Assembly (NCBI RefSeq): GCF_900156625.1
Contig: NZ_FTOB01000001.1
Location: forward strand, 372,001-436,000
Direction: 5' to 3'
DNA length: 64,000 nt
Origin: Zobellia uliginosa
Lineage (GTDB): Bacteria > Bacteroidota > Bacteroidia > Flavobacteriales > Flavobacteriaceae
Every line of letters begins with the position of its first letter. The stretch's first letter is position 1. The notes below the pieces were generated by a model. It made no database searches and was not told the DNA's origin. It worked only from the letters and a program-made list of their open reading frames with translations. A program made the translations under genes and the position numbers. Positions 26,935 through 35,985 of this stretch are shown piece after piece.

Positions 26935-27957
26935 TTGGATAAAAAACAAACGACTTTAAAAGATATTGCAGCTGAGCTGAATGTTTCGATTTCTACCGTT
27001 TCAAGGGCGCTGCAAGGGAATCCCCGTATTAGCATAAAAACTAGGGAAAAGGTATTGGAACTGGCCCAACAATACGGCTACTTTCAAACCAAGTACATCA
27101 CCCCTTTTTCCGCAAAGAAAATCAATGCGGTCGGGGTAATCGTACCGAGTGTCAAATACCACCTTTACGCCATGGCCATTTCGGGCATTGAAGAGGTTTT
27201 GGAGCGGCACCATATGCAGATTATCATTTGTCAATCGAACGAATCGTACGAGAGGGAAAAGATCTTGGTCAAAGAACTGACCGATATCGGCGTGGCCGGC
27301 CTAATCGTAAGCTTGGCCAGTGAAACCAAGCAATACGAGCATTTTGCTACCGCCAAAAAGAAAAAGATTCCCTTGGTATTCTTCAACCGCCTTTGCGAAG
27401 AGGTGGTGTCGGATAAGGTAATCATCGATAATTTTAAGGCGGCCTACGATGCTACGCAACACCTCATTGCCGTAGGCTGTACACGTATTGCATATATTGG
27501 CGGACCTGAAAAACTACAGATTAGTGAAACCCGGCTTTCGGGCTATAGGGCGGCCTTGCAAGATGCCCATATGGCAATAGACGAAAAGCTTATTGAAAAC
27601 ACCGATTTTACTCGTGATGGCAACCTGAGTACGGCGCGAAAGCTCTTGTATTCCCCGGATCACCCAGACGGTATCCTTACCTTTAGCGATCAAGTGGCCA
27701 TTGGTGCCATGATGGCCGCCAAGGAAAGGGGCTTGCGCATGCCCGAGGAACTGGCCATAATCGGGTTTAACAATGAACCGGTAGACCAATTGCTTGAGCC
27801 TACCCTTACCAGTATCGACCAGCCGAGTTACGAAATGGGCAAAGAATCGGCCCAACTCATTGTGGATCGTATTGCCGATTTTGACAAGGCCGTAACTCGA
27901 AAGGTCTTGAAATCGCAATTGGTGATACGGAACTCCACCAATAGAAACCGGTCGTAA
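26935..27957 (+). CDS. LacI-family transcriptional regulator
   Basis: A 340-residue regulator starting with TTG. The N-terminal HTH is typical (TLKDIAAELNVSISTVSRALQG), followed by the hinge and a periplasmic-binding-protein-like ligand domain (VGVIVPSVKYHLYAMAISGI, IAYIGGPEKLQISETRL, IIGFNNEPVDQLLEPTLTSI). The TTG start is supported by the promoter 20 bases upstream and by the DKKQTTLKDIA N-terminus common in Bacteroidota LacI proteins. Such proteins normally sense a sugar, but no sugar operon is next to it, so its target is unknown. It stands alone at the right edge of the acquired region. Confidence 0.9.
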   Translation: MDKKQTTLKDIAAELNVSISTVSRALQGNPRISIKTREKVLELAQQYGYFQTKYITPFSAKKINAVGVIVPSVKYHLYAMAISGIEEVLERHHMQIIICQSNESYEREKILVKELTDIGVAGLIVSLASETKQYEHFATAKKKKIPLVFFNRLCEEVVSDKVIIDNFKAAYDATQHLIAVGCTRIAYIGGPEKLQISETRLSGYRAALQDAHMAIDEKLIENTDFTRDGNLSTARKLLYSPDHPDGILTFSDQVAIGAMMAAKERGLRMPEELAIIGFNNEPVDQLLEPTLTSIDQPSYEMGKESAQLIVDRIADFDKAVTRKVLKSQLVIRNSTNRNRS

Positions 27958-28139
27958 AACCCTTACCAAAAACGCATTTTTTTAAAGGTGTTAGTATTCG
28001 CCGTCGGTAACGACCAATAGGGCATTCAAATTGTATTGACAACCCATCATCATTCGGTCTAGAGGTGCGCTTATTCGGTAAATGCCGGGCGAAGCCTAGT
28101 CGCCTTGGTCGGCTGTTGATTTATGAAAGAAATTAAAAA

Positions 28140-29135
28140 ATGAAACATATACCTTATTCGATATTGGAACTGGCCACCGTGGGCGCAGGTAAGACCCCGA
28201 AACAGGTCTTTGATAACAGTCTTGAATTGGCCCAAAAGGCCGAGAGCTTCGGCTACAAGCGTTTTTGGTTGGCCGAACACCATAATATGGTCAGTATTGC
28301 CAGTTCGGCTACTGCGGTGCTTATGGGGCATATTGCCGGGGGAACGAAAAGCATACGTGTAGGCTCGGGCGGTATTATGCTGCCCAATCACTCCTCTCTG
28401 CTTATAGCGGAACAGTTCGGCACCTTGGCGTCCTTATACCCGGAGCGTATAGACCTAGGCTTGGGAAGGGCCCCGGGGACCGACCAGCTGACGGCCAATG
28501 CCATCCGCCCCGACCGGATGCAGGCAGTCTACCGTTTTCCCGAGGAAATGCATAACATTCAACGGTATTTTTCAAAGGAGAACCAACAGTCAAAAGTTAG
28601 GGTACCCATTGCGGAAGGGCTAGATGTACCCATTTATATACTGGGTTCGAGTACCGATAGTGCCCACCTAGCGGCCAAAGAGGGACTTCCCTATGTGTTT
28701 GCGAGCCATTTTGCCCCAGGGCAGCTTTTAGAGGCCTTGGATATTTACTACAATAATTTTCAGCCTTCACAATACCTAGAGGAACCTTATACCATGGCCG
28801 GGATCAATGTGGTCGCCGCCGAAACCGACGAAGAGGCCGATACCATATCGACTTCTATGTTGCGATTGATGCTAGGGGTGATGACAGGGAAAATCGATTA
28901 TATGCAGCCCCCGATCAAAATGACACCCGAATTGAAACAGGTCTCCATAGACCCGGCATTTCAGCGTATGTTAAAGTATGCCTTCGTAGGAAGCAAGGAT
29001 AGCGTTAGACAAAAAACCGAGGCCTTTATCAAACAGACCGGGGTCAATGAGATTATTGCAGTCTCGCATATTTATCATCAGGAAGATAGAATAAACTCAT
29101 TCCGATTGTTTTCCGAGGCCATGAATGAAATCTAA
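28140..29135 (+). CDS. LLM-class flavin-dependent oxidoreductase (MsnO8/YwcH type)
   Basis: A 331-residue luciferase-like TIM-barrel protein. Characteristic stretches are IPYSILELATVGAGKTPKQVF, RFWLAEHHNMVSIASSATAV, VGSGGIMLPNHSSLLIAEQF and ERIDLGLGRAPGTD, which mark the 'alkanal monooxygenase-like' group. It is expected to use reduced FMN and oxygen, but the substrate is unknown. The 180-base gap upstream contains a GC-rich hairpin (28084-28113) and no recognisable promoter. It is a single gene. Confidence 0.88.
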   Translation: MKHIPYSILELATVGAGKTPKQVFDNSLELAQKAESFGYKRFWLAEHHNMVSIASSATAVLMGHIAGGTKSIRVGSGGIMLPNHSSLLIAEQFGTLASLYPERIDLGLGRAPGTDQLTANAIRPDRMQAVYRFPEEMHNIQRYFSKENQQSKVRVPIAEGLDVPIYILGSSTDSAHLAAKEGLPYVFASHFAPGQLLEALDIYYNNFQPSQYLEEPYTMAGINVVAAETDEEADTISTSMLRLMLGVMTGKIDYMQPPIKMTPELKQVSIDPAFQRMLKYAFVGSKDSVRQKTEAFIKQTGVNEIIAVSHIYHQEDRINSFRLFSEAMNEI

Positions 29136-29251
29136 AGGGCTATGGCCGAAAAGTAGGTCGGGTTTTGTTCAATAGCGAAAGAATTTGATCGGTTTGGGTC
29201 AAGGTGGCTTGAATGGATTACCTTTCTTTGAAAACGGTAAACCGATCAAAA

Positions 29252-29707
29252 ATGGAGTTGTCCAAAATTCTTTTAGCCGGACTTGTGGGAACCAGCCTTA
29301 TGACTGCCTTTAGTTATATGGTCGGGCGCTTGTGCGATTCCGACCTGGGCGAACCGAAGCTGCTCAACAAACTTTTGGACCGTTCAAAAAGATTGGATGT
29401 AGAGGTGGGGGCCGATAGTATTTGGGGCTGGGTGTTTCACTACTTAACGGGCTTCCTCTTTGCGGGGGCCATGGCCTTGTATTTTTGTTTGACGGAAAAC
29501 GATCCGACCTGGTGGTTGGCCATTGTTCTAGGTTGTGTTTTAGGGCTTTTCGGAGTGCTTTGCTGGATAACCATACTGCGTTTACACACTTCCCCTCCGG
29601 AAATAGACCTAGAGCTTTTCCTCTTACAGTTGGTAGGGGCCCATATTATTTTCGGGTTGGGGGCAACCCTGGTATTTCGGTTTTGGGCCTCGTACTATGG
29701 TCTTTAG
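29252..29707 (+). CDS. Four-helix membrane protein of unknown function
   Basis: From ATG at 29252 (MELSKILLAGLVGTSLMTAF) this is a 151-residue protein with four predicted membrane helices (ILLAGLVGTSLMTAFSYMV, YLTGFLFAGAMALYFCL, WLAIVLGCVLGLFGVLCWI, AHIIFGLGATLVFRFW). The frame is open 13 codons earlier, but those residues are hydrophilic and unlike a membrane N-terminus. I do not recognise a family. It is convergent with the siroheme synthase gene, 22 bases away. Confidence 0.65.
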   Translation: MELSKILLAGLVGTSLMTAFSYMVGRLCDSDLGEPKLLNKLLDRSKRLDVEVGADSIWGWVFHYLTGFLFAGAMALYFCLTENDPTWWLAIVLGCVLGLFGVLCWITILRLHTSPPEIDLELFLLQLVGAHIIFGLGATLVFRFWASYYGL

Positions 29708-29729
29708 AAATCGGGGCGGCGGGCAGTTG

Positions 29730-30314
29730 TTAGGGTTCCTTTTTGTTGACCAGGCCCTTGGTAAACTCGTTAAGGGTCTCGACCTTTTCCTCAAAATCGC
29801 CTTTGATCGTCTTTCTGAATTCATTGAGGTTCTTCACAAGGTCATCTATGTTTTCAGGGATGACATCTTCAAAAAATTGCCGTAAACGCTTGGCCGTAGT
29901 CGGTGATTTTCCGTTGGTGGAAATGGCCACTTTTACATTTCCTTTGGTTACGATCCCTCCCATATAGAAATCACAAAAAGGTGGGTTGTCCGCCACGTTT
30001 ACCAATATACTCTGTGCCCGACAGTCGTGGTATACCTGTTCGTTTACTTCTACCTTATCGGTAGTGGCTACCACCATGTGCTTGTTTTTGAGGAAGCTTT
30101 CGTTATAGGTGCTCGTATGCATGGTGATGCCGAATTTCTCGGCCAGGGCAATGGTTTCTTCCCTGAACATGGGCGATACCATTTCAACCTGTGCGTTCGG
30201 ACTCGATTTTAGCAGGAAGCTCAGTTTTTCCAAAGCTACGTTTCCGCCCCCCACGATCAAAACGTTCAAGTTGGATACCTTTAGAAATACGGGGTACAGT
30301 TCATTCCGCTCCAT
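29730..30314 (-). CDS. Precorrin-2 dehydrogenase / sirohydrochlorin ferrochelatase (Met8-like)
   Basis: From ATG at 30314 (MERNELYPVFLKVSNLNVL) the protein has 194 residues. It has a Rossmann NAD motif (VLIVGGGNVALEKLSFLL), the conserved NVADNPPFCDFYMGGIVTKG (usual form NVxDxPxxCxFxxPA) and VAISTNGKSPTTAKRLR. It oxidises precorrin-2 and inserts iron to make siroheme, the cofactor of the NirB nitrite reductase encoded in the same operon. The methyltransferase half of E. coli CysG is absent and is supplied by the separate cobA gene. Its start overlaps the end of the kinase gene by 14 bases. Confidence 0.9.
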   Translation of the reverse strand: MERNELYPVFLKVSNLNVLIVGGGNVALEKLSFLLKSSPNAQVEMVSPMFREETIALAEKFGITMHTSTYNESFLKNKHMVVATTDKVEVNEQVYHDCRAQSILVNVADNPPFCDFYMGGIVTKGNVKVAISTNGKSPTTAKRLRQFFEDVIPENIDDLVKNLNEFRKTIKGDFEEKVETLNEFTKGLVNKKEP

Positions 30315-32154
30315 GATTTTCTTCTTTTTTGGTTTTATAATTGATGGTAACTCTTGTTCCCTCACCGGGTATGGAGTTGATAAACAATCGGCCGTTGATA
30401 TAATCTATACGTTCTTTCATAAAGAAAAGGCCCATTCCGCCCTCGCTGTTGTTCTGGGGAGGGGTATTGAGAATGGAATCGTCAAAACCCTTTCCGTCGT
30501 CATCGATGACCACGCTTAAAATATGGTCTTTGTAATTGATGGTAACCAAAATATAATTGGCCTCGGCGTATTTGATGGCATTGTTGACGGCTTCTTGAAC
30601 AACACGGTATACGTTGGTTTCCGCCAAAGAGTCGAATCGTATGTTGTCATCGGCCTTATTGTCGAAAAGAATGGTCTTTCCTGTCAGTTTTGAAAGTTCT
30701 ACCGTCATTTTATGAAGGGCGGGAAAAATACCATGGTCGCCCAGTTCCGGAGGGGTAAGGTTGAAGGTGGCCGTACGAACGCCCTTGATCAGGTCTGAGG
30801 TCAAGGACTTCAGGTAGGCTATTTTTTCCACCGTTTTTTCCTTGTTTTCGGGGTCGATGGATTCAATATTGAACTTAAGGGCGGTCAACATTTGTCCGAT
30901 TCCATCGTGAATGTCTTTGGCGATCCGTTTGCGCTCTTCTTCCTGTCCCTCGACAATTTGGCTGGCCTGTACTTTTTTCTGTAACATTCGGGCCTCAAAG
31001 TTCTGTTGGGTCAGTTGCTCGACCTTTATGCTGTTTTCCTTGCGTTCGGTAATATCGGAACACAGTATAAGAATACTCTGTTGTCGGCTCGATTGGTGCA
31101 TGGGTACAATGGACATGTCGAGCCAAAAATGCGCTCCCTTGACCGTTGTAATCTTTATTTCCTCGCTACGGATGACATTTTTTCGGTTGCTCTTGAGCAC
31201 TTCGCGCAGATAGGCTTGTTGGCCTATGTCTGCCGTCAATATTTCGGAAAGGGGTTTGTTGAGTTCGTTTTGGTCAATGCCTAACAGGTTCAGGAACTTT
31301 TTACTGATGAAGACAACACTACCATCGCTTCTGGCACTGGCGAATAGTGCCGCATTGTCTATTACAAAATTCAATTCTTGAAGTTCTTGCAGCGATTTCT
31401 CCTTTTCGGCATAGAGCTGCTCTATTTCCTTGGCGCGGGCCTCCGAGTTGGCCTGGTTTTGCACCAGCTGGGCAATGGTCTTACGTATTTGGATCGATAG
31501 GGGCCTGAAAACAAAGCCTATTTCAAGTACAAGGATCAAGAGGGAGAAGGCCAAGAGTAAAAGCTCTTTCCGTTTTAGGTTTTGTAATTTTTCCTTACTG
31601 TTCTGGTCATAGGCATTTACAATGGTGTCCATCAACCTTAGAAAGGAACGCTCATTCTTCAACAGTACGGAAATTTCGTCCTTTAGCGCATCCTTGGGCA
31701 GGCTATCGTTGGCGGCTAGGCGTAATATGTGCTCTGCGGCCTTGGCCATGGCCGAATAATGGGGTTCTATTTCATGGAAGTGGGCAAGGATATTGTTATC
31801 CTTTTCCGGGGGGAGTCCGAGCTCGGCATCGCCTGATTGTAATCCCTCTTGGGAAGCCTTCCAAACGGTAAGCGTTTTTTTGATTTCGGAGGTGATTAAG
31901 CGTCGTTTTTCTTCGGAAATGGGCGTTTCTTGCAAGAGCAGGGCCTCTTTGACCAATTTTTGGCTATTGGCACGTTGTCGACCGGCCAGGTTGATCACAC
32001 GGGAATCGCTCAGTTGCGTATTCAGGTGGAATTGTATCAAGATCTGGGCGACGATAATGGTCACGGCAATGCCTGCCAAAGCCAAAAGATACCATTTTCT
32101 GATACTCAGAAACGTCTCTGAATCAAGAGGTAATTTTTTTTTGTCTTTTGGCAT
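30301..32154 (-). CDS. NarX/PilJ-type nitrate sensor histidine kinase
   Basis: A 617-residue membrane kinase. Helix 1 is at about 21-43; a periplasmic domain carries the P-box-like INLAGRQRANSQK (residues 54-66), as in NarX (INLAGSLRMQS) and PilJ-type nitrate sensors; helix 2 is at about 198-218. A coiled coil and a PAS domain (about 262-375) follow, then HisKA_3 with phosphorylated His416 (RIAKDIHDGIGQ) and a HATPase domain (DDDGKGFDD, GGMGLFFMKERI). It lies inside the nirB operon, 30 bases after the DUF4202 gene. Its partner is probably the NarL-type regulator at 39994, encoded 8 kb away on the other strand. Sensing of nitrate or nitrite is inferred from the P-box and context. Confidence 0.88.
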   Translation of the reverse strand: MPKDKKKLPLDSETFLSIRKWYLLALAGIAVTIIVAQILIQFHLNTQLSDSRVINLAGRQRANSQKLVKEALLLQETPISEEKRRLITSEIKKTLTVWKASQEGLQSGDAELGLPPEKDNNILAHFHEIEPHYSAMAKAAEHILRLAANDSLPKDALKDEISVLLKNERSFLRLMDTIVNAYDQNSKEKLQNLKRKELLLLAFSLLILVLEIGFVFRPLSIQIRKTIAQLVQNQANSEARAKEIEQLYAEKEKSLQELQELNFVIDNAALFASARSDGSVVFISKKFLNLLGIDQNELNKPLSEILTADIGQQAYLREVLKSNRKNVIRSEEIKITTVKGAHFWLDMSIVPMHQSSRQQSILILCSDITERKENSIKVEQLTQQNFEARMLQKKVQASQIVEGQEEERKRIAKDIHDGIGQMLTALKFNIESIDPENKEKTVEKIAYLKSLTSDLIKGVRTATFNLTPPELGDHGIFPALHKMTVELSKLTGKTILFDNKADDNIRFDSLAETNVYRVVQEAVNNAIKYAEANYILVTINYKDHILSVVIDDDGKGFDDSILNTPPQNNSEGGMGLFFMKERIDYINGRLFINSIPGEGTRVTINYKTKKEENHGAE

Positions 32155-32184
32155 AGGTCTATTTCTTGTTCCTGTACGCCCAGC

Positions 32185-32778
32185 TTAGCCCTTGATCGCT
32201 TTTGAAACCAGTTCCAATGCCGGTTTTGAAAGCGGAAGCTTTAATGCGGCTTGGTGGCCTGCTTCAGACATCTTGCGCCAGGTCTTCTGAAGAATGTCTA
32301 TTACCTTTTCCTCTTTGTGCTCGGCCGCGAAGGGTTCAAAGTAATACTGTAGAAAAACCAGGCAGACCACGTCTTCCAAAGTCTGGGTCTCTTGGTTTTT
32401 TTTGAGTTGTTTTTTTTCCAGCAAGAAGGTCACCTTATCTATGGTTTCCTGGTCGTATCCCACTTCCTCTAATATTGCCGAGGCTTTTTCGGCGTGAAAT
32501 TTTTTAAGGTCTTGACGCCATTTCAAATAGCCCGCGCGGTTCATTTCATACGCGTCACGGGGAATTTCCCAGCGGCAAATATGCTGGCACCTTGCGGTCA
32601 GCTGGAGGGCCTCCGAAGCGTTGGGCGCAAAATCGTTCAACTTCTCCGTCATACGAAGGGCGTAAAGCAATTCCTTAGGGTATGTTTTTCCCGAAGGCGC
32701 AGTTTCTGTATGGGGATCTTGTTCATTCGCCTTGTCGAACAAAGAAAAGGCTTGCTGTAATTTATCGGGCGATGCCAT
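32185..32778 (-). CDS. DUF4202 protein in the nitrite reductase operon
   Basis: A 197-residue soluble helical protein. It contains the conserved CQHICRWEIPRDAYEMNRAGY and LKKFHAEKASAILEEVGYD motifs of DUF4202, a family with HD-domain-like His/Asp spacing. DUF4202 genes repeatedly occur beside nitrate and nitrite assimilation genes, and here it lies between nirD and the sensor kinase. Its function is not established. The gap of 111 bases upstream shows no promoter match, so it is probably read through from nirB. Confidence 0.75.
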   Translation of the reverse strand: MASPDKLQQAFSLFDKANEQDPHTETAPSGKTYPKELLYALRMTEKLNDFAPNASEALQLTARCQHICRWEIPRDAYEMNRAGYLKWRQDLKKFHAEKASAILEEVGYDQETIDKVTFLLEKKQLKKNQETQTLEDVVCLVFLQYYFEPFAAEHKEEKVIDILQKTWRKMSEAGHQAALKLPLSKPALELVSKAIKG

Positions 32779-32889
32779 AGACTTATTTTTTGCCCTAAGA
32801 TACGAATACCGTGCAACCTGTGGTATTTCAATCCATATGGAAACAAGTCTGGGCGTTAAAGTTACAAATCACACCTAACGCCCGTCGGC

Positions 32890-33267
32890 CTATTCCATAA
32901 AACCAACATAGACGGTTTCACCCTCTACCTTAACGGGATAGGTGGCGATGGCATCGAGGCTTCCGTTGAGGTTTTCCCCTGTTTTTAACGAAAAGGTACT
33001 TTTGTGAAGGGGGCACGCAATCTTGGGCTGCCTATCTTCTTCCCCGATCATGCCACGGGAAAGCACCATTTCCATTTTATGCGGACATAAGTTTTGACAG
33101 GCATACCACTGGCCTTGGCGCGTAAAATTGAAAACGGCGATCTGTTTGTCTTTGTATTTGATGCAGGCTCCTCCGTTTTTTGGGAATTTATGTACTGGTC
33201 CGGCCTTGAACCATACCTTTACTTCTTCGGTTGTTACGCTTTCGTATGTACTTAAATTTGCGATCAT
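32890..33267 (-). CDS. nirD: Nitrite reductase small subunit NirD (Rieske type)
   Basis: A 125-residue protein with the Rieske [2Fe-2S] ligand pairs CPHKM and CPLHKSTF, separated by about 20 residues, in a small beta fold. E. coli NirD lacks the cluster ligands, while this version keeps the full CxH...CxxH set, so it may be a true electron carrier. It lies 77 bases downstream of nirB and should form the NADH-nitrite reductase with it, reducing nitrite to ammonium in the cytoplasm. Confidence 0.9.
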   Translation of the reverse strand: MIANLSTYESVTTEEVKVWFKAGPVHKFPKNGGACIKYKDKQIAVFNFTRQGQWYACQNLCPHKMEMVLSRGMIGEEDRQPKIACPLHKSTFSLKTGENLNGSLDAIATYPVKVEGETVYVGFME

Positions 33268-33344
33268 AATGTTGTGTTTTTGTTTGGGATAATATCGAAC
33301 CGATGCCGCTCAAACCCGATGGGGCGCAGGCGTCATTTCATTTT

Positions 33345-35861
33345 TTAGGCCCATTCCTTTGGCATTTTTTGCTCACGTAAGGATACGAACTCAATGTTGT
33401 CATCGGTTTCGTCAGAGTTGATAAAGTGGGTATAGCGTTCCCTTATTTCCGGAGTCTCTACGGCCTCTTTCCATTCACATTTATAGGTGTCGACAAACTT
33501 TTGCATGTCGGCGTCCAATTCTTTTGCAATACCTAGGGAATCGTTGATGACTACATTTTTAAGATAGGTAATGCCCCCTTCCAGTTTTTCAAGCCATGCG
33601 GCGGTTCTTGTAAGTGGTGGTGCCGTTTTGATATAGAACATCATAAAACGGTCTACATATGTTATGGCAGTTTTCTTATCGACTTTTTCGGCCAGTAGTT
33701 CGGCATGCCTTGGGTTGGCGCCACCATTCCCGCCTACGTATACGTTCCATCCGCCTTCAACGGCGATAAAGCCAAAATCTTTGCCACGGGCTTCGGCACA
33801 TTCGCGAATGCAGCCCGAGACACCTCCCTTAAATTTGTGGGGGGAGCGTATACCCTTGTACCTGTTCTCTATTTCAATGGCAAAACTTACACTTTCGTCC
33901 ATACCGTAGCGGCACCAGGTAGAACCGACGCAGCTTTTTACGGTCCGCAGCGATTTTCCATAGGCTTGACCCGTTTCAAAACCTTCGGCTATAAGCTCTT
34001 CCCAAATCAAGGGAAGTTCGTGCAGTTTGGCGCCGAACATATCGATGCGTTGTCCTCCCGTAATCTTGGTGTACAAGTCGTATTTTTTGGCGATTCGACC
34101 CATGGCCATGAGTTGTTTTGGGGATATTTCCCCTCCGGCCACCCTAGGTACGACGGAATAGGTTCCGTTTCGCTGTATGTTGGCTAAATAACGGTCGTTA
34201 CTATCTTGAATGGTTTCTTGGCGGTTGGCCGTTTCATTGTAGATACTGGCAAAAATTGAGGCAGCTAAGGGTTTACAGACTTCACAGCCATGGCCTTTTC
34301 CCACCTCGTCCAACAATTGGTCGTAATCTTCTATGCCCCTGAGTTTTACGATATCGAAAAGTTCTTGTCTAGAATAGTCAAAATGCTCACAGATGTTTTC
34401 CTTTACCGTTTTCCCCAAGGTCTTTAGGCTTTCCTTTACCAAATCGGCCACCATGGGTTTACATCCTCCGCAGCCTGTAGTGGCCTTCGTGGCCTTGGCG
34501 ACGGCCTTTACGGTTTCGTTGCCGTCGTCGATTACCGAACAACAGACCGCTCCTTTAGTTACGGCCTCACAAGAACAGATAACGGCCGTATCGGGCAGGT
34601 CCATGGCACTTCCGAAGGCAGAACCGCCTTCGCCCCTTGCACCAACGATGAGCTCTTCGGCATTGTCGGGTAGGGGGATGTTGTTGAGGTACATCTGGTG
34701 AAGAATGCTGTAATCGGCGGCATCGCCGACCATGATGCCTCCCAATAGGGTTTTACCGTCATGGCTTACGTTAATTCTTTTATATAGGCCTTTGGTCTTA
34801 TTTTCATAGATAATGGAGAGGCCTTTGTCCGCAGGCATATACGGTATTCCAAAACTGGCGACATCTACCCCAATAAGTTTTAGTTTGGTAGACATGTCTA
34901 TTTCCGCCCTCATTATAACCTCATAGCTTTCTACGATTTGGTTGACCGCAACTTCTGCCATTTCATAACCGGGCGCTACGAGGCCATATATCATTTGGTT
35001 GTACAGGGCCACTTCGCCAATGGCGAATATAGAGGGGTCTGAGGTCTGCATTCTGTCGTTTACCACGATACCCCCACGAACGCCCATTTCAAGGTTACAG
35101 GTTCTTCCGAGTTCATCCCTAGGCCGTATTCCCGCCGAAATGACCAGCATATCGACTTCAAGGGTGTCGTCTTCGCCAAAATCCATTCCCGTTATGGCGC
35201 CGTTGCCCAGAATCCGGTTGGTAGCCTTTCCGGAGTGGACGTTGATACCCATATTTTCGAGGGTAAGTTGTAGCACATTGCTACTTCTGGAGTCGAGCTG
35301 TCTCGGCATCAATTTTGGGGCATATTCCACGACGTGGGGCTCCAGTCCCATATCCATTACGGCTTTACCCGCTTCAAGACCTAGAAGTCCCCCACCCAAA
35401 ATGGCCGCTCGTCCCTTGGTTTTCTTTGACTTTATCTTTTCGGCATAATCGAGCATGGCTTCGAGGTCCTCTATAGTTCGGTATACAAAGACCCCTTCTT
35501 TTTCAACCCCGTTTATAGGGGGCACAAAAGGGCTGGAACCCGTGGCGAGTACCAAGTAGTCATAGGTATAGGTTTTATCGCTTCCGGTAGTTACCGTCTT
35601 TGTCTTGCGATGAATGTCGGTAATACGTTCGTTTACGATAAGTTCTATTTTGTTTTCGGCATACCAGTCCATTGGGGCGAGTTCCAATGCCTTTGCATCG
35701 CGGTTTCCAAAGAATTCACTGAGATGCACGCGGTCATAGGCAGCTCTTGGTTCCTCACCGAAAACGATGACCTTAAAATTTTCTGATTCTTTGCGGGCGG
35801 CGAGTTTTTCACAGAACTTGTATCCGACCATGCCGTTTCCGACAACAATAATAGTTTTCAT
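33345..35861 (-). CDS. nirB: Nitrite reductase large subunit NirB
   Basis: From ATG at 35861 (MKTIIVVGNGMVGYKF) the protein has 838 residues, near E. coli NirB (847). In order it shows an FAD/NAD(P) domain (IIVVGNGMVG and AAILGGGLLGLEAGKAV), two BFD-like [2Fe-2S] segments (CSCEAVTKG, TGCGGCKP and HGCEVCKP), a nitrite/sulfite reductase ferredoxin-like half domain, and the siroheme/[4Fe-4S] ligands CVGSTWC and CIREC. It reduces nitrite to ammonium with NADH. The frame stays open to 35918, but those residues are not part of the family. A perfect TACGTA palindrome lies 31-46 bases upstream of the start. Confidence 0.95.
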   Translation of the reverse strand: MKTIIVVGNGMVGYKFCEKLAARKESENFKVIVFGEEPRAAYDRVHLSEFFGNRDAKALELAPMDWYAENKIELIVNERITDIHRKTKTVTTGSDKTYTYDYLVLATGSSPFVPPINGVEKEGVFVYRTIEDLEAMLDYAEKIKSKKTKGRAAILGGGLLGLEAGKAVMDMGLEPHVVEYAPKLMPRQLDSRSSNVLQLTLENMGINVHSGKATNRILGNGAITGMDFGEDDTLEVDMLVISAGIRPRDELGRTCNLEMGVRGGIVVNDRMQTSDPSIFAIGEVALYNQMIYGLVAPGYEMAEVAVNQIVESYEVIMRAEIDMSTKLKLIGVDVASFGIPYMPADKGLSIIYENKTKGLYKRINVSHDGKTLLGGIMVGDAADYSILHQMYLNNIPLPDNAEELIVGARGEGGSAFGSAMDLPDTAVICSCEAVTKGAVCCSVIDDGNETVKAVAKATKATTGCGGCKPMVADLVKESLKTLGKTVKENICEHFDYSRQELFDIVKLRGIEDYDQLLDEVGKGHGCEVCKPLAASIFASIYNETANRQETIQDSNDRYLANIQRNGTYSVVPRVAGGEISPKQLMAMGRIAKKYDLYTKITGGQRIDMFGAKLHELPLIWEELIAEGFETGQAYGKSLRTVKSCVGSTWCRYGMDESVSFAIEIENRYKGIRSPHKFKGGVSGCIRECAEARGKDFGFIAVEGGWNVYVGGNGGANPRHAELLAEKVDKKTAITYVDRFMMFYIKTAPPLTRTAAWLEKLEGGITYLKNVVINDSLGIAKELDADMQKFVDTYKCEWKEAVETPEIRERYTHFINSDETDDNIEFVSLREQKMPKEWA

Positions 35862-35891
35862 AGGCTTCGATTTTAAACTACTTAGCAATAT

Positions 35892-35907
35892 TACGTATAA
35901 ATACGTA
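35892..35907. promoter_or_regulatory. 7-2-7 palindrome in the nirB/cobA divergent region
   Basis: TACGTATAAATACGTA is a perfect inverted repeat of TACGTAT around AA. It lies between the nirB start and a nirB-direction -7-like element (AAAATTTG, 35916-35923, minus strand), so it would sit just after that transcription start. On the cobA side it is about 32 bases upstream of the cobA -7 element. The identical 16-mer occurs at 42120. Confidence 0.7.
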
Positions 35908-35934
35908 TACAACATCAAATTTTATCGAAATAAT

Positions 35935-35946
35935 TACGTAGTTTTG
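35935..35946 (+). promoter_or_regulatory. cobA promoter overlapping a TACGTA half site
   Basis: TACGTAGTTTTG contains a TACGTA half site (35935-35940) fused to the -7 element TAGTTTTG (35939-35946). The same fusion occurs at the narK promoter. Confidence 0.6.
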
Positions 35947-35985
35947 TTGAGGAATTACCAAAAGAAGCTTATAAAATTATTAGGG

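Noticed and set aside
26935-29135. LacI protein as regulator of the adjacent LLM oxidoreductase
   Set aside because: The genes are 180 bases apart, and no LacI-type palindrome was found upstream of the oxidoreductase; the target is left open.
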